Assembly (NCBI GenBank): GCA_028284775.1
Contig: JANQRB010000145.1
Location: forward strand, 1-54,607
From: Candidatus Kapaibacterium sp.
GTDB lineage: Bacteria > Bacteroidota > Ignavibacteria > Kapaibacteriales > UBA7675
Reading direction: 5' to 3'
DNA: 54,607 nt
Made by a program: the position numbers and the translations under genes. This document shows positions 36,092 through 46,465 of this stretch, in pieces. Each line of letters starts with the position of its first letter. Position 1 is the first letter of the stretch. The notes below the pieces were generated by a model. It was not told the origin of the DNA, made no database searches, and was given only the letters and a program-made list of their open reading frames with translations.

Positions 36092-37343
36092 AGCGGCGAT
36101 TCCAGAAATTGTTGATCAGATAGAGAAAGAGACCGCCCAGGAAAAAGATCAGGGCCGATAGCAGATAATCGGAGAAAAAATCAAAATAGCGGCCAACCGC
36201 CTGCAAGAAAATCATTGTAATACCGGCCATAAAGACTTTTTTGTGACGATTATTCATACCGCTGATAATCAGCCAGACCGCCATGCTGAAAAACGTCAGA
36301 TTGAAGAGCAGCATCATCAGAAAGTCGTGTCGGTCCCTGATGTCAAATACATGCACGAACAACAGCGGCAGGGCGAAGCCGCAATACACCAGTAAGTCAC
36401 GTCGGCCCAGGCTTCGCAGCCGCGGAAGCGCCAGGAGAGCGGTCAGCGTAAGGAGCCAGAGAACGAAGGGCAGCCAGGGGAAATCGAAATATCTGATCTC
36501 TTCGGCCACTTCGGAAAAAGTGAGGATGTACAACAGCGTGAGGCTGTAGAATTTGATGAATGTAATGACGCGATCAAGGAAAGATTCCGCAGCCAGGTTT
36601 CTCATTGCGGCGGTCAGGACCATCAGGGCCAAGGCCGCCGTATACTGGAATGCGAATAAGTCTACCTTAGTGCCGAAATCCAGCCAGGATTGCAGGTTTA
36701 TCAGAAGGATAAAACAGGACACCAACACGCCGATGATACTGCTGCGCGCCGGCGCGCGGTTCAGCATCAGAAACATCAATACCAGCAGCGGGACGGCCAG
36801 CCAGCTGCTTTGGCTGTGGGTACTCAGGAGTATCATCCAGATTGAATACAGAACTTGCGCCAGCAGCAGGTGGATCGTACTGCGGAAGTACCAGGCAAAA
36901 GGCAGGCTGCCGAGTAACCACCATAGGATGCCGTTCGGGAAATAGGCGGAGATATGATAAATCTGGGCCTGGAGAAAGATGTTGGCGCCAAAGGCGATCG
37001 AGGCGAAAAAGAATGCCAGCTCAGCCTGCTGACTCTTGTTGCGCAGCAGTAAATGTACACCTGCGGCATACGCCAGCAGGAGCGGCATCAGGCAGGTGGC
37101 CGTGCGCAGAGAAACACTGAAGTGATGCCAATTTTCCGAGATAAGGAGAATCAGGCTCATTCCAACCAAAACAAGCGCAAGGGCCCGAACAAAAAAGCCG
37201 GACTGCAGGTACCAGGGCGCGTCGCTCAGCAGATCGTAGCGTTCATACAGTATCTGCTCCTGCTCTTCGCTGATGATCTTGTCCTCGCGCCAGGCTTCGA
37301 TTTCACGCTTAAGCTGCGGGGATCCTTTAAAGCGGAATATCAT
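36081..37343 (-). CDS. DUF2157 multi-pass membrane protein
   Basis: The protein has 420 residues. The N-terminal cytoplasmic part (about 1-50) has the DUF2157 pattern Trp-Arg-Glu-Asp-Lys-Ile-Ile-Ser-Glu-Glu-Gln and Leu-Tyr-Glu-Arg-Tyr. About 12 hydrophobic helices follow to the end. It overlaps the GDYXXLXY gene by 11 bp, the usual gene order for this pair. No enzymatic residues are known for the family. It is likely an inner-membrane protein. Confidence 0.92.
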   Translation of the reverse strand: MIFRFKGSPQLKREIEAWREDKIISEEQEQILYERYDLLSDAPWYLQSGFFVRALALVLVGMSLILLISENWHHFSVSLRTATCLMPLLLAYAAGVHLLLRNKSQQAELAFFFASIAFGANIFLQAQIYHISAYFPNGILWWLLGSLPFAWYFRSTIHLLLAQVLYSIWMILLSTHSQSSWLAVPLLVLMFLMLNRAPARSSIIGVLVSCFILLINLQSWLDFGTKVDLFAFQYTAALALMVLTAAMRNLAAESFLDRVITFIKFYSLTLLYILTFSEVAEEIRYFDFPWLPFVLWLLTLTALLALPRLRSLGRRDLLVYCGFALPLLFVHVFDIRDRHDFLMMLLFNLTFFSMAVWLIISGMNNRHKKVFMAGITMIFLQAVGRYFDFFSDYLLSALIFFLGGLFLYLINNFWNRRYAS

Positions 37344-37618
37344 AGGCGATAGTAGATGATACTATGGGATGATACTCTGGCAAAATCACCATCGTATCGT
37401 ATTTAACGGTCAACGAACACGAAGCCGGGTTGAAAGAGAGTGGGGGAATATACAACAGGAGCTCTTTTCGTGAAAACCGGATGTTGCGCCGCCGGATGAT
37501 AAGGCGCTAATTGTGGGGAGAGCAGACGGACCATTCCGGCGAATGCGAGGAACAGCCCGTCCGGACAATGGGAAACGAGCCTTCTGTCATTTCCCGCTCG
37601 TATCGGCTTCCTTGATCC

Positions 37619-37990
37619 TTACTCGATACTCACGCCGCAAAATCCCACCTTAACGCCGATGAAAGGCGCCGGCAAGCGACAATCGTTGTCGGCTTTGCAC
37701 TCCACCGGCCAGTCGCCGTCGCTGCCCGCGCAGTCTCCCGGATACACTTTAACGCCGGAAATGCAACAGCTTTCATTCGTCTGCACCGTGGCGCCGGCCG
37801 GCACCAGAATCGTATTTGCGCCCGTACAGTTGCCCTCGGATTTAATCTCGATGTTAATATCACAGGGGCCGTTATTGATAAAAGTGTGGCCGCTGCAGGC
37901 ATTGCAGGCGGCATCCAGGTTTAAAGGAGCGGCATAAGCCATCGAAGCGAAAAAAATCGTGGCTACGAGAAAACGCGAGAATACATACAT
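37619..37990 (-). CDS. Small secreted cysteine-rich protein
   Basis: The protein has 123 residues, with GGAG before the ATG. A signal peptide ends near Ala-Tyr-Ala-Ala (about residue 21). The mature part has ten cysteines, including a Cys-Asn-Ala-Cys pair and a Cys-Cys pair, so several disulfides are likely in the periplasm or outside the cell. No family is recognised. It has no close partner gene. Confidence 0.72.
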   Translation of the reverse strand: MYVFSRFLVATIFFASMAYAAPLNLDAACNACSGHTFINNGPCDINIEIKSEGNCTGANTILVPAGATVQTNESCCISGVKVYPGDCAGSDGDWPVECKADNDCRLPAPFIGVKVGFCGVSIE

Positions 37991-38841
37991 AGTTAAGCTC
38001 CAACTACAATTGTTAGGTTAAGTGAGTTGTGTTATCAGGTCGTCAGGCGGCAGTATACCCTTCGACTTCCTAAGCTACTGTGTGTCGAATGCGCAGCATT
38101 GACCGAAATATCAGATGGTCGTCATCGCGGCCGGTGCACTCGCCCGGTCAGATGTGGCGCAATGATTGCAATGCCAGACGGAACAACAGCGCTAATACTC
38201 GTATCAGGCGGTTGTCATTCATGGAGTAATTTAAGCTTGCAGTGTACGCCGATTGCAAGTATGCTGATGTAAGCCCATTATGCGCAAATGTCCGAACTTA
38301 TGCAAAGAAATTAAACCTACTTATGAGGTGCAAAAAACGGCAATATTCACAATACGGTAGTAATCGAGTAGCAGTATAAATCAGCAAATTCCGGCAAGTG
38401 ACGAAGAACAGAGGAATCAGCAGCAATGCCCGTCCGAAAGGTCGGGCATTTTCTTTTGTCTGGTATTTTTCTGGATGGACAAATAGGGTGTTTTTTGATG
38501 CTTCAAAGTGTTCTGTCATTGTCAGTACACGATACCCGAAATGTACTAATAATTTGTATTCTTTCTCAGAGCTCTCAGTTTCGTTACTGAAAGTCTCTCA
38601 TGAATACTGAATGAAACTTCAAGCTCAACAATTTTTGTTGGGTAGTGTCGCAAATTACTTTACCAAAGATTATGTAATACTGCTAGGCCATCAGGTAAAC
38701 GCTTAGTAGTCGAATCTGCAAAGTGGCGAATTATAATCGGTATCGTTATATTCTTCTTCTCTGGCCGATGCTGTTATGCTGTCGCGTTGAATTGGCACCT
38801 TTGCTGAAGATCGGCATTTTGTAAATCCGCCGCAATCCTCT
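37991..38841. other. Intergenic interval with an orphan terminator
   Basis: No gene is supported. A terminator-like hairpin at 38425-38458 has no upstream gene on its strand, so a small RNA of unknown start may be encoded between about 38030 and 38425. The interval is AT-rich compared with its left neighbours. Confidence 0.4.
38425..38458 (+). terminator. Orphan rho-independent terminator
   Basis: AATGCCCG/CGGGCATT (38425-38432 with 38443-38450) with a 10-nt loop is followed by TTCTTTTG. No plus-strand gene precedes it. Confidence 0.7.
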
Positions 38842-41502
38842 ATGCCTACTATGGCCGACAAAAGAAAAGTTCGCGTTTTTATTGCTTCGCCCGGTGATCT
38901 GCGCAAAGAGCGCAAACAGTTTCGCCAGGCAATTGATTTTCTGAATATTGGTTTCGGCGACGGTGCCAATGTAGAGTTTGAAGCCCTTGGGTGGGAAGAT
39001 ACGTTAGCATCGACTGGTCGTCGCAATCAGAGTGTGATCAATGCGGGCATTGACCGTTGCGACGTGTTTTTTCTAGTGATGCATAGAAGATGGGGACAAG
39101 AAGCTCCGGATGCATGGCCGTATTCATCCTATACCGAGGAAGAGTTTCACCGAGCATTAGAACGATGGAAAAGCGAAGGCAATCCAACAATTCTCGTATT
39201 TTTTAAACGTATCGAAGCCGCCCTGGAAGCGGATCCCGGACCGCAATTGCAAAAGGTAATAGCATTTAGACAAGAATTGGAGCGGACCAGAAAAGTATTG
39301 TATCGGTATATCGATGATCAGGAAAACGCTTTTCTTAGTGAAGTCGACAAACACCTCCGTGCTTACGTAAAGGGTGAACTTGAAGTAGCCGATACGACCA
39401 GAGACCTCGTTGTCCTGCCAATTGCAGCGTTAGACGAAGTGAGACAGGCGAAGGACGATGCCCGACGTCATGCTCAGGAGGCTGAAGCGGCAAAAAAAGA
39501 AGTGGAAGCAATACGTTTACGACTCGCGGCATTGCAACTGCAAGATGCTGAGAGAGCGGCGGATTTCGCGCAGAAAGGCAGCCTGGAACAGGCGCGGCAA
39601 AAATTTGTAAGGCTAATTGCGAATTCATCCGAACCCGAAGTATTGTACCTGGCATACAGGTTCTTTGATGATACCGAAGATTATGTCTCCGCCGCCAACG
39701 TGTTGGAAAATCTATTGGAGCAGTTCGACGATGATACGCATTCTGCTGAAGTCGCGACCTTGATGAATAATTTGGCCAATCTTTACCTGATACGTGGCGA
39801 CCTTGACGCGGCCGAAACTGAGTACCGGAAGGCCCAGGCGCTGAATGAGACCCTAGGTAGCAAGGAAGGACTGGCCAGCAACTACGCTAATCTCGGAAAT
39901 GTTTACAAGACACGTGGCGACCTTGACGCGGCCGAAGCTGAGTACCGGAAAGCGCAGGCGTTGAATGAGGCCCTAGACAGCAGGGAAGGACTGGCCAACA
40001 ACTACGCTAATCTCGGAAATGTTTACCAGACGCGCGGTGACCTTGACGCAGCTATGACGGAGTACCGGAAGTCGATTAAACTGAACGAGATCCTAGGCAA
40101 TAAGGAAGGATTGGCCAACAACTACGCTAATCTCGGAGCTGTGCACCAGACGCGCGGTGATCTTGACGCGGCCGAAACTGAGTACCGGAAGGCCCAGGCG
40201 CTGAATGAGACCCTAGGCAGCAAGGAAGGATTGGCTAACAACTTCGCTAGTCTGGGGAATGTATACCAGACGCGCGGCCATCTGGACGCAGCCATGATTG
40301 AGTACCGTAAGGCGCTGGTGCTGAATGAGGCCCTAGGCCGCAGGGAAGGACTGGCCAACAACTACGCTAATCTCGGAAATGTATACCAGACGCGTGGCGA
40401 TCTTGACGCGGCCGAAACTGAATACCGGAAGGCGTTGGTGCTGAACGAGGTCTTAGGCAGCAAGGAAGGACTTGCCAACAACTACGCCAGTTAGGGGAGT
40501 CTATACCAGACGCGTGGCAACCTTGACGCGGCTGAGACGGAGTACCGAAACGCAATGGAATTGAACGAGGCCCTAAGCCGCAAGGAAGGGCTGGCCAACA
40601 ATTACCACAATCTTGGTCTTGTATACCAGACGCGCGGCGATCTTGACGCGGCCGAAACTGAATACCGGAAGGCGTTGGCGCTGAATGAGACTCTAGGTCG
40701 CAAGGAAGGACTTGCCAACAATTACGTTAATCTCGGGAATGTTTACCAGACGCGCGGCGACCTGGACGGGGCCGAATCTGAGTACCGGAAGGCGCTGGCG
40801 TTTTACGAAGCCCTAGGCAGCAAGCAAGGACTTGCGGGCATCTACAGTAATTTTGGGAGTGTGTACCAGACACGCGGCGATCTTGACGCGGCCGAAACTG
40901 AATACCGGAAGGCGCTGACGCTGCACGAGGCCCTTGGCAGCCAGCAAGGACTTGCCGGCAATTACGTTAATCTCGGGATTGTGTACCAGACACGTGGCAA
41001 CCTGGACACTGCCGAGAGGCAGTACCGGAAGGCACTGGCGCTTTTTGAGGCGCTAGGCGGTACGGAAGGCCTTGCCAGCGTCTACGATAAACTCGGTTTT
41101 GTGTACCAAGCTCGAAGCGATCTGGAAACGGCTGAGACTGAGCACCGGAAGGCACTGGCGCTGTACGAAATGCTGAGCAGCAAGGAAGGCCTTGCCAGCG
41201 TCTACGGTAACCTCGGCCTTGTTTACAAGACCCGCGGCGACCTGAACGCGGCCGAGACGGAATACCGAAAGGCGCTGGCTCTATACGAGGCCCTTGGCAA
41301 CAGGGAAGGCCTGGCCATTGTCTGTTGCAATCTCGGCAATGTGTACCAGACCCGCGGCGACCTGGATGCAGCCGCGACGCTTTGGCAAAAGAGCTTGGAT
41401 ATTTTCGAATCTATGGGGCATCCGAATGCGGCGCTTGTTGCGAAATTGCTTTCCGATCTGAACGACAAAGAATCGGATTCTGAAACGGCAAAAACCAACT
41501 GA
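38842..41502 (+). pseudogene. DUF4062-TPR protein interrupted by one in-frame amber codon
   Basis: The frame from 38842 would encode 886 residues but has a single TAG at 40492-40494, with open coding on both sides and no frameshift. The N-terminus is a DUF4062 domain (about 8-110) with Arg-Val-Phe-Ile-Ala-Ser-Pro-Gly-Asp-Leu, the family hallmark. A coiled coil follows near 190-225, then 14 tandem 40-residue TPRs (Tyr-Gln-Thr-Arg-Gly-Asp-Leu-Asp-Ala-Ala) of kinesin-light-chain type. DUF4062 often caps STAND NTPases, but no NTPase is present. The TAG sits between repeat 6 and repeat 7, where other units have CTC, CTG or TTT, so one base change from TTG explains it. It may be dead, truncated (550 residues, 6 TPRs) or read through. 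Confidence 0.85.
39762..41398 (+). repeat. 14 tandem 120-bp TPR-coding repeats
   Basis: Units of 120 bp, each starting near TACCAGACGCGYGGCGA, recur about 14 times with high nucleotide identity, especially units 1-10. This is coding repeat DNA, not a CRISPR array: there are no unique spacers. Such identity allows unequal recombination and length change. Confidence 0.9.
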
Positions 41503-42419
41503 ACTGTGGCTTGCTGTGCGGGAATGTCAAGTGCTGAGCTTCGGAAGGAGCAAATTTATCTGTTGGCTTGATATTATACTTATTGCGATGTCACAGTACC
41601 CGATTTCTAGGATATACCCAAGCTCAAAGCGAGAATCTCAAAACAAAATGTAAACGGTCAACTCCTCCAAATTGGCTCTGGCTCTCAATGCTGGCAGCCT
41701 GGTCAACTCGTATCGTCGACGCAATGACCGAATCCTAGCCTCAAATGGATATGCACGGCGGTTTTTTTGTTATTGTATGGCTTAGTTGCAGTGTTAACCT
41801 TTCTGGGTGAAATTGGCGGGTGCTGCAAACTATTGTGATTTTTGATGTTTTGTTTGCCATGCAGAAACCCAAGCCGATTCTACGCAATCGTACTTTGGGC
41901 TAAAATAATAGATGATGAGTTGAAAACTGTGCACTTAAGCAAAAATGTTTGGATAATTCATGGAGTTATTCTTTATTTCGAGCATTGAATAATCATCGGG
42001 ATATGATTTATGGAAGTCGAAATACTGGCATCAGTTGCTTCAGCCGCCGCAACTGTTCTTACAACGTGGACACTTCATCACATAAAAAAAAATGCCTAGC
42101 AAAACCATTTGATTTTTTTTAAGATTCTGTTATATGCTATTGCTCTGGTGAATTAGCGTGTGAAATCAAAGTGGCTCACAGATAACCTTTGCAAATAAGG
42201 CATTGTAAATCTCTTTTTTTCGGTTTAGAAATATCAACTAGCTTTAAATTTATACTTCAGGATTAATCGTTACCCTGATATATAGAGGGCTACATCAATT
42301 TAGGACATCGTTTGTACTAATGGGTATCGTACAAGTCACGATATTCCCAGAGAATATTAATAATTTGAAAAGAGTTCAGTGATTTGTTGTATTGTTCAGT
42401 CCAAATTCTGACTAGTCAA
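41503..42419. other. AT-rich interval with one small membrane ORF candidate
   Basis: This is mostly AT-rich DNA without genes. A 29-codon frame at 42010-42099 (ATG to TAG) encodes a single predicted transmembrane helix ending in His-His-Ile-Lys-Lys-Asn-Ala, but its RBS is poor, so I give it low weight. The base composition differs from the flanking 50-55% GC genes and may mark acquired DNA. Confidence 0.4.
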
Positions 42420-43487
42420 TCATTCCGAAACACGTAGCGTGCTCATCAGTACTCCAACGGATGAAATCACTCTGATATAAGATACACCGGCGGTCAAATC
42501 ACGGCGGTCAAACTCACTGCTGTAGCCGCCGGCAGTCAAAACACCTTCGACTGGTGTACGCACGAGCTGTCCCAAAGCATCATGCACGGTGAGTTGAACG
42601 TCAAGATCAATTGGTCGGGAAGAGTCTATTTGTGTGCGTTCGCACCAGGGATCGGGCTGGGCCCGTCCGAGCTCAAGGCCACCATCCAGTCGAACGATAC
42701 AATGCAGACCACCACAGACTTTCTCAGCTCTGAAGATGGCGGAGATTGAAACACTCGTTGTCGAGCAGCCTTTCCAACGGAAGTCGGTCACTGTGATGGC
42801 AGTCGTCAAAAGCTCGGAGAGCAGCGCCAGAAATTCCAGACGGAGCAAGGCGCCGCCGTCGAATCCGGCCTGGCGATAACCTGTATTTCGTCCTCCACGA
42901 AGCGCCCGAAGCTTTGACGAAGGCTCGCGGGTTCTTCTAAATCCAGCAGGGTCTGGTCATAGCGAATCAGACAATGAAAAGAGCGAACCTCAGTCGATGG
43001 TCCATGCTGCATCGAATACATCAGGTCGATGCTGAATCGCTGGTCGGGTATGCGATCGATACACGCGAGAACAAAGTGCAGTCCGGAATCGTCAGCACGT
43101 TCCACTAGGCTGTGTTGTCACTAAAAGCCTTTAATCATCTCGAATTCTAATGCGATATGTATGAAGAACATAAAACCAGATTCCAGCTATTCGAATTTAG
43201 AAACGTATCCCCGGAATCTTCTGAGTGTTCGCAAAAAAAATGCACTCTACTGCACTGCGTCGCTCATAAGTCTGTTTGTCGTACAAATTGAGATTAATGC
43301 CGTGGCTTTTCGGAGGAATCTCTGGTTCGATGTCCAAATCCATAAGCAGTTGGATTGTTTTGTCGCTGTCAAATACTCGATACATTATTGCAAAGTCTGT
43401 CCCAATTCTGATCTCCGACAAAGTTTGCTTTAGTCTTTGACCGTAGCGAAAGTCCCGAGCTTGGCCCGGTGACAGGCCGAATGTCAA
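42420..43487 (-). pseudogene. Frameshifted T9SS-sorted secreted protein remnant
   Basis: Three minus-strand frames make up one eroded gene. The 3' piece (42420 to about 42848) ends in a T9SS sorting domain (Leu-Gly-Gln-Leu-Val-Arg, then Gly-Tyr-Ser-Ser-Glu-Phe, then Val-Ser-Tyr-Ile-Arg-Val). A second piece (42806-43105) precedes it and joins by a frameshift near 42850 in a CG-rich stretch, where the combined reading resembles a cohesin-like strand pair. A third piece (43197-43487) may be further upstream sequence of the same gene. No start with RBS is seen. Confidence 0.5.
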
Positions 43488-43582
43488 AGCTACTCTGGAA
43501 TCCGAGGCAGCCGAATTTATCTTGGTTATCCATCGGCCCCGAGATTTTCCGATAGCTCCTTATGCAAAGGAAACAGCGCCCG

Positions 43583-44290
43583 TCACTCGTCACGTTCAGA
43601 TGGCTTAACGTAGGCTTTGCCGTTCCAGCGGTAGGTGACCGTGTCTTTTGTGTCGCTGATAAACTGAAAGTCGTAAAAACCACCCGTTTGTGAAGACAGC
43701 GGGTGACAAACTGTTTCACTGAAAGCTACCGGTACGTAGCCGGCATCTTTGTCGTTTGGATCCAATTCGATTCTGCCGGACTCCAGCTCGTGAACCAGGA
43801 TGCTGACGAGCGTATCGCGTTCGACGCGCAGAAGCTCCAGAAAAGTCTCCCAATGGGCGCCGTTGGCATTGCCGTGATGAAATGTCGTCTGCAGGCCCAG
43901 AGCCCACTCCCTGTCTGTCAGCGGAAAGGCGCTGCCGTCGAAACTATAAGAATAGCCGTTGCCGCAAAGCTCGAAGCGCCGCGAAGCCGATACCTGAGCC
44001 GTCCCGTCCGCAAGGTGAAGCAGAAGCAATTCACAATCATTCTCGCCCATATCTCCCATCACCTGGCTAATGACAGCGTGCGAAGCGCCCCAATGTCGCA
44101 CTCGCAGCGAATCCATCAATGAAAAGGAGGAATGCAGCGAATCATCGAGATCGGCATATCGACTATTTACCAGGGCTGCGCGCAGCGAGTGATCTGTGGA
44201 ATCCGGTGTGGCGGGGACGGACAGATCGCCCGGCATGCAAAGGAGGAGCGCCGTTAAAGGCAAAAGAATGCGGACCTTGATTGTGTGCAT
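43583..44290 (-). CDS. Secreted protein of unknown function
   Basis: The protein has 235 residues. An N-terminal hydrophobic signal (about 8-20) is cleaved near Val-Pro-Ala. The middle has Trp-Gly-Ala-Ser-His-Ala-Val-Ile-Ser-Gln-Val and Glu-Asn-Asp-Cys-Glu-Leu, with three cysteines, and the C-terminus ends Tyr-Arg-Trp-Asn-Gly-Lys-Ala-Tyr-Val, a motif seen at the ends of several secreted Bacteroidota proteins. I do not recognise a family. It lies 70 bp downstream of the M43 protease gene on the same strand. Confidence 0.68.
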   Translation of the reverse strand: MHTIKVRILLPLTALLLCMPGDLSVPATPDSTDHSLRAALVNSRYADLDDSLHSSFSLMDSLRVRHWGASHAVISQVMGDMGENDCELLLLHLADGTAQVSASRRFELCGNGYSYSFDGSAFPLTDREWALGLQTTFHHGNANGAHWETFLELLRVERDTLVSILVHELESGRIELDPNDKDAGYVPVAFSETVCHPLSSQTGGFYDFQFISDTKDTVTYRWNGKAYVKPSERDE

Positions 44291-44359
44291 AAATCAGTTA
44301 GAATATCGATTTGATACCGACGAAATATTTGGATTCTGAGAGCCGCATTTCGGCAGCGG

Positions 44360-46465
44360 CTAGGGTAGTTTGACAAGCCGCCGCGTCATCGTCTGCGACT
44401 CAACTTGAATCTCTACTACATAGGTTCCGGCCGGAACATGTGTTAATCGCAGCGGTATCGAATTGCGGCCCACCTGCAGCACAACATTGTGCCGGGATTC
44501 TTTTCGGCCCAGAATGTGAAAGACGGAAATTGTCGCCTGACCTGCCGCCGGCGCGAAGATTGACAGGGCGGCATCCCCGCCGCTCGGATTGGGCGCGATC
44601 GCGACGTTAAAATGTCCTCGCGATTCGTTGCGGACGTCAACAGTCAGGTCCGCGCTCGTTCCGATCGCGATGTCGTCAAGGTACAGGTTGTTGCCGCCAT
44701 CGGTGACATTAACAAATTTGATCCTGGCATAGCGCGCCGACCTGTGCTCTTGAAGATCGATGCGCGCACTGCGCCACTCTTCATCCTTTGGAATATAAGG
44801 CGTTTCCTGGGTCGGACCGGTTGCCAGGCTGTTGCCGGCGCCATAAAACAGGCGTGTAAAGGTGTTGCCGCAATCCGTAGAAAGTAGGACCAGCAGCTCG
44901 TCGGAAAAGTTAGGATCGGAACGTGCGTAGGCCCAATGAAAGCCGAGGGAAAGAGTGCAGTCCGCCGGTATGGAACTTAAATCGAGAAAGGGCAGCAAGA
45001 CTTCATCGACCGAGCCGAAGTTGGTATTGACAAGATTGTTAATCCGCAGGGAGTAGCGTCCCGAAACAGCCGCGAGCGAATCGCGTTCCCAGCTGATGCC
45101 GCCGTCGAGATTGTTAATCTCGATCCCGGCGGGCGGAAATTCATCCGCTTCGAAATGCGCGTTAAACGGTAGGGCTGCTCCTGTGCCCGGTGGCTGAACA
45201 GTGATGTAATCCGAACGGCTGATGCTGTCACCACCCTCGGCGTTCCACACCCGCAGGGTCACACTGTACTTGCCCGCCGCCGCATAACTGACCTCGGGGT
45301 TGCTCTCCTCGGAGCTTGCGGGATCGCCGCCTTCAAAAGTCCAGAGCCGGCGGGTGGCTTTGTTAAGCGAGCGATCCATAAATTCTATGCTGTTGCCGAT
45401 GCAGATTTCCCGGTGCAGAGCAACGAAGTCGGCAGCTACCACACAGTCATCGGGCGGCGTATAATCTTCATCGCAGCCGCTTGCCTGCAGGTTCGCGTCG
45501 CTCCAGATCACACTGCGGATTTCCTTGATTGTCGCATGCATACGTTCTGCCTGTCCGGCGGTAAATACGTTGCGGCAGACGTCGGAGGTGTAGTCCATAT
45601 AATTTTCCACCTGATCCCGCGTGTCCGGCTCGTCGTTATGGCATGAGTTGACCAGCCAGGGACAGCCGCTATGCGGCGCTGAAGCCGGCGGTGTATCGCA
45701 GACAAAATCGCCATCGGTGCAGGGGTCGTCGCCGCAGCCGTTATGAAAGGTATGGAAGAGTCCCAGCCAGTGGCCGACTTCATGCGTAGTCGTTCGCCCC
45801 ATGCGTCCCTCCGCGCTGCCGACGTTGCCGAAGTGATTGTGTTCAACGACAATGCCGTCCTCCTCCGGCGGTCCGTCGGGAAAGGAAGCATAACCGCTGA
45901 CGCCGCCGGCAATCCGCCCGACTACATAGATATTCAGATAGCGCGTCGGCTCCCAGAAACTCAGCGCTCCGAGCTGAGGCCGCTGGAAAGTCTGATGATC
46001 GCTGAGCGCCGTTCGGATGCGTACGATGCCGTCCGTGCAGCGTCCCTGCGGATCGAGGCGCGCCAGGCAGAAGCGCAGCTTCGAATCAACGCCTTCACCC
46101 GCGCCGGGCGTACCGGGCAGCCTGCCGAAGTCCTCATTGAGAATTCGTATCTGGCTGTGCACCTGATCATCGGATATGTTCTCGTCGCCACCCTCGTGCA
46201 GGATGTGAACAACCACCGGTATTGTGTAGCTTTCATGCTCATCGAGCAGGGCGTCCTTTTGCGCTTTGCGCGCCTGGATTGCATCCTGAATACGCAACTG
46301 AGCGGCCTGGAGCGCTGCCTGGTCATGAATCTGATCAAAAGCGCATGGTGGACCGCCGTCCTCCGCCGGAATACCGGGGGGGATGCAGTACAACATGAAA
46401 GCGCAAAGGAGAATGATCGCCCGAGGGAAGATCTTTGTCCGCTGAAATTTCCATGTTCGCATCAT
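44360..46465 (-). CDS. M43 zinc metalloprotease with PKD and T9SS sorting domains
   Basis: The protein has 701 residues from the ATG at 46465; a start 29 codons earlier is less likely because the signal sequence begins near the chosen Met. The catalytic motif His-Glu-Val-Gly-His-Trp-Leu-Gly-Leu-Phe-His (228-238) is the HExxHxxGxxH of pappalysin/cytophagalysin M43 proteases, with the Met-turn near Asn-Tyr-Met-Asp-Tyr. A PKD domain follows (Trp-Thr-Phe-Glu-Gly-Gly-Asp-Pro), then a beta-sandwich module, and a T9SS type A tail (Pro-Asn-Pro-Ser-Gly-Gly, ending Arg-Arg-Leu-Val-Lys-Leu-Pro). It is secreted across the outer membrane and degrades protein outside the cell. Confidence 0.94.
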   Translation of the reverse strand: MMRTWKFQRTKIFPRAIILLCAFMLYCIPPGIPAEDGGPPCAFDQIHDQAALQAAQLRIQDAIQARKAQKDALLDEHESYTIPVVVHILHEGGDENISDDQVHSQIRILNEDFGRLPGTPGAGEGVDSKLRFCLARLDPQGRCTDGIVRIRTALSDHQTFQRPQLGALSFWEPTRYLNIYVVGRIAGGVSGYASFPDGPPEEDGIVVEHNHFGNVGSAEGRMGRTTTHEVGHWLGLFHTFHNGCGDDPCTDGDFVCDTPPASAPHSGCPWLVNSCHNDEPDTRDQVENYMDYTSDVCRNVFTAGQAERMHATIKEIRSVIWSDANLQASGCDEDYTPPDDCVVAADFVALHREICIGNSIEFMDRSLNKATRRLWTFEGGDPASSEESNPEVSYAAAGKYSVTLRVWNAEGGDSISRSDYITVQPPGTGAALPFNAHFEADEFPPAGIEINNLDGGISWERDSLAAVSGRYSLRINNLVNTNFGSVDEVLLPFLDLSSIPADCTLSLGFHWAYARSDPNFSDELLVLLSTDCGNTFTRLFYGAGNSLATGPTQETPYIPKDEEWRSARIDLQEHRSARYARIKFVNVTDGGNNLYLDDIAIGTSADLTVDVRNESRGHFNVAIAPNPSGGDAALSIFAPAAGQATISVFHILGRKESRHNVVLQVGRNSIPLRLTHVPAGTYVVEIQVESQTMTRRLVKLP

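Noticed and set aside
39762..41398. CRISPR or minisatellite array
   Set aside because: The 120-bp repeats are in-frame TPR codons with no unique spacers and no cas genes.
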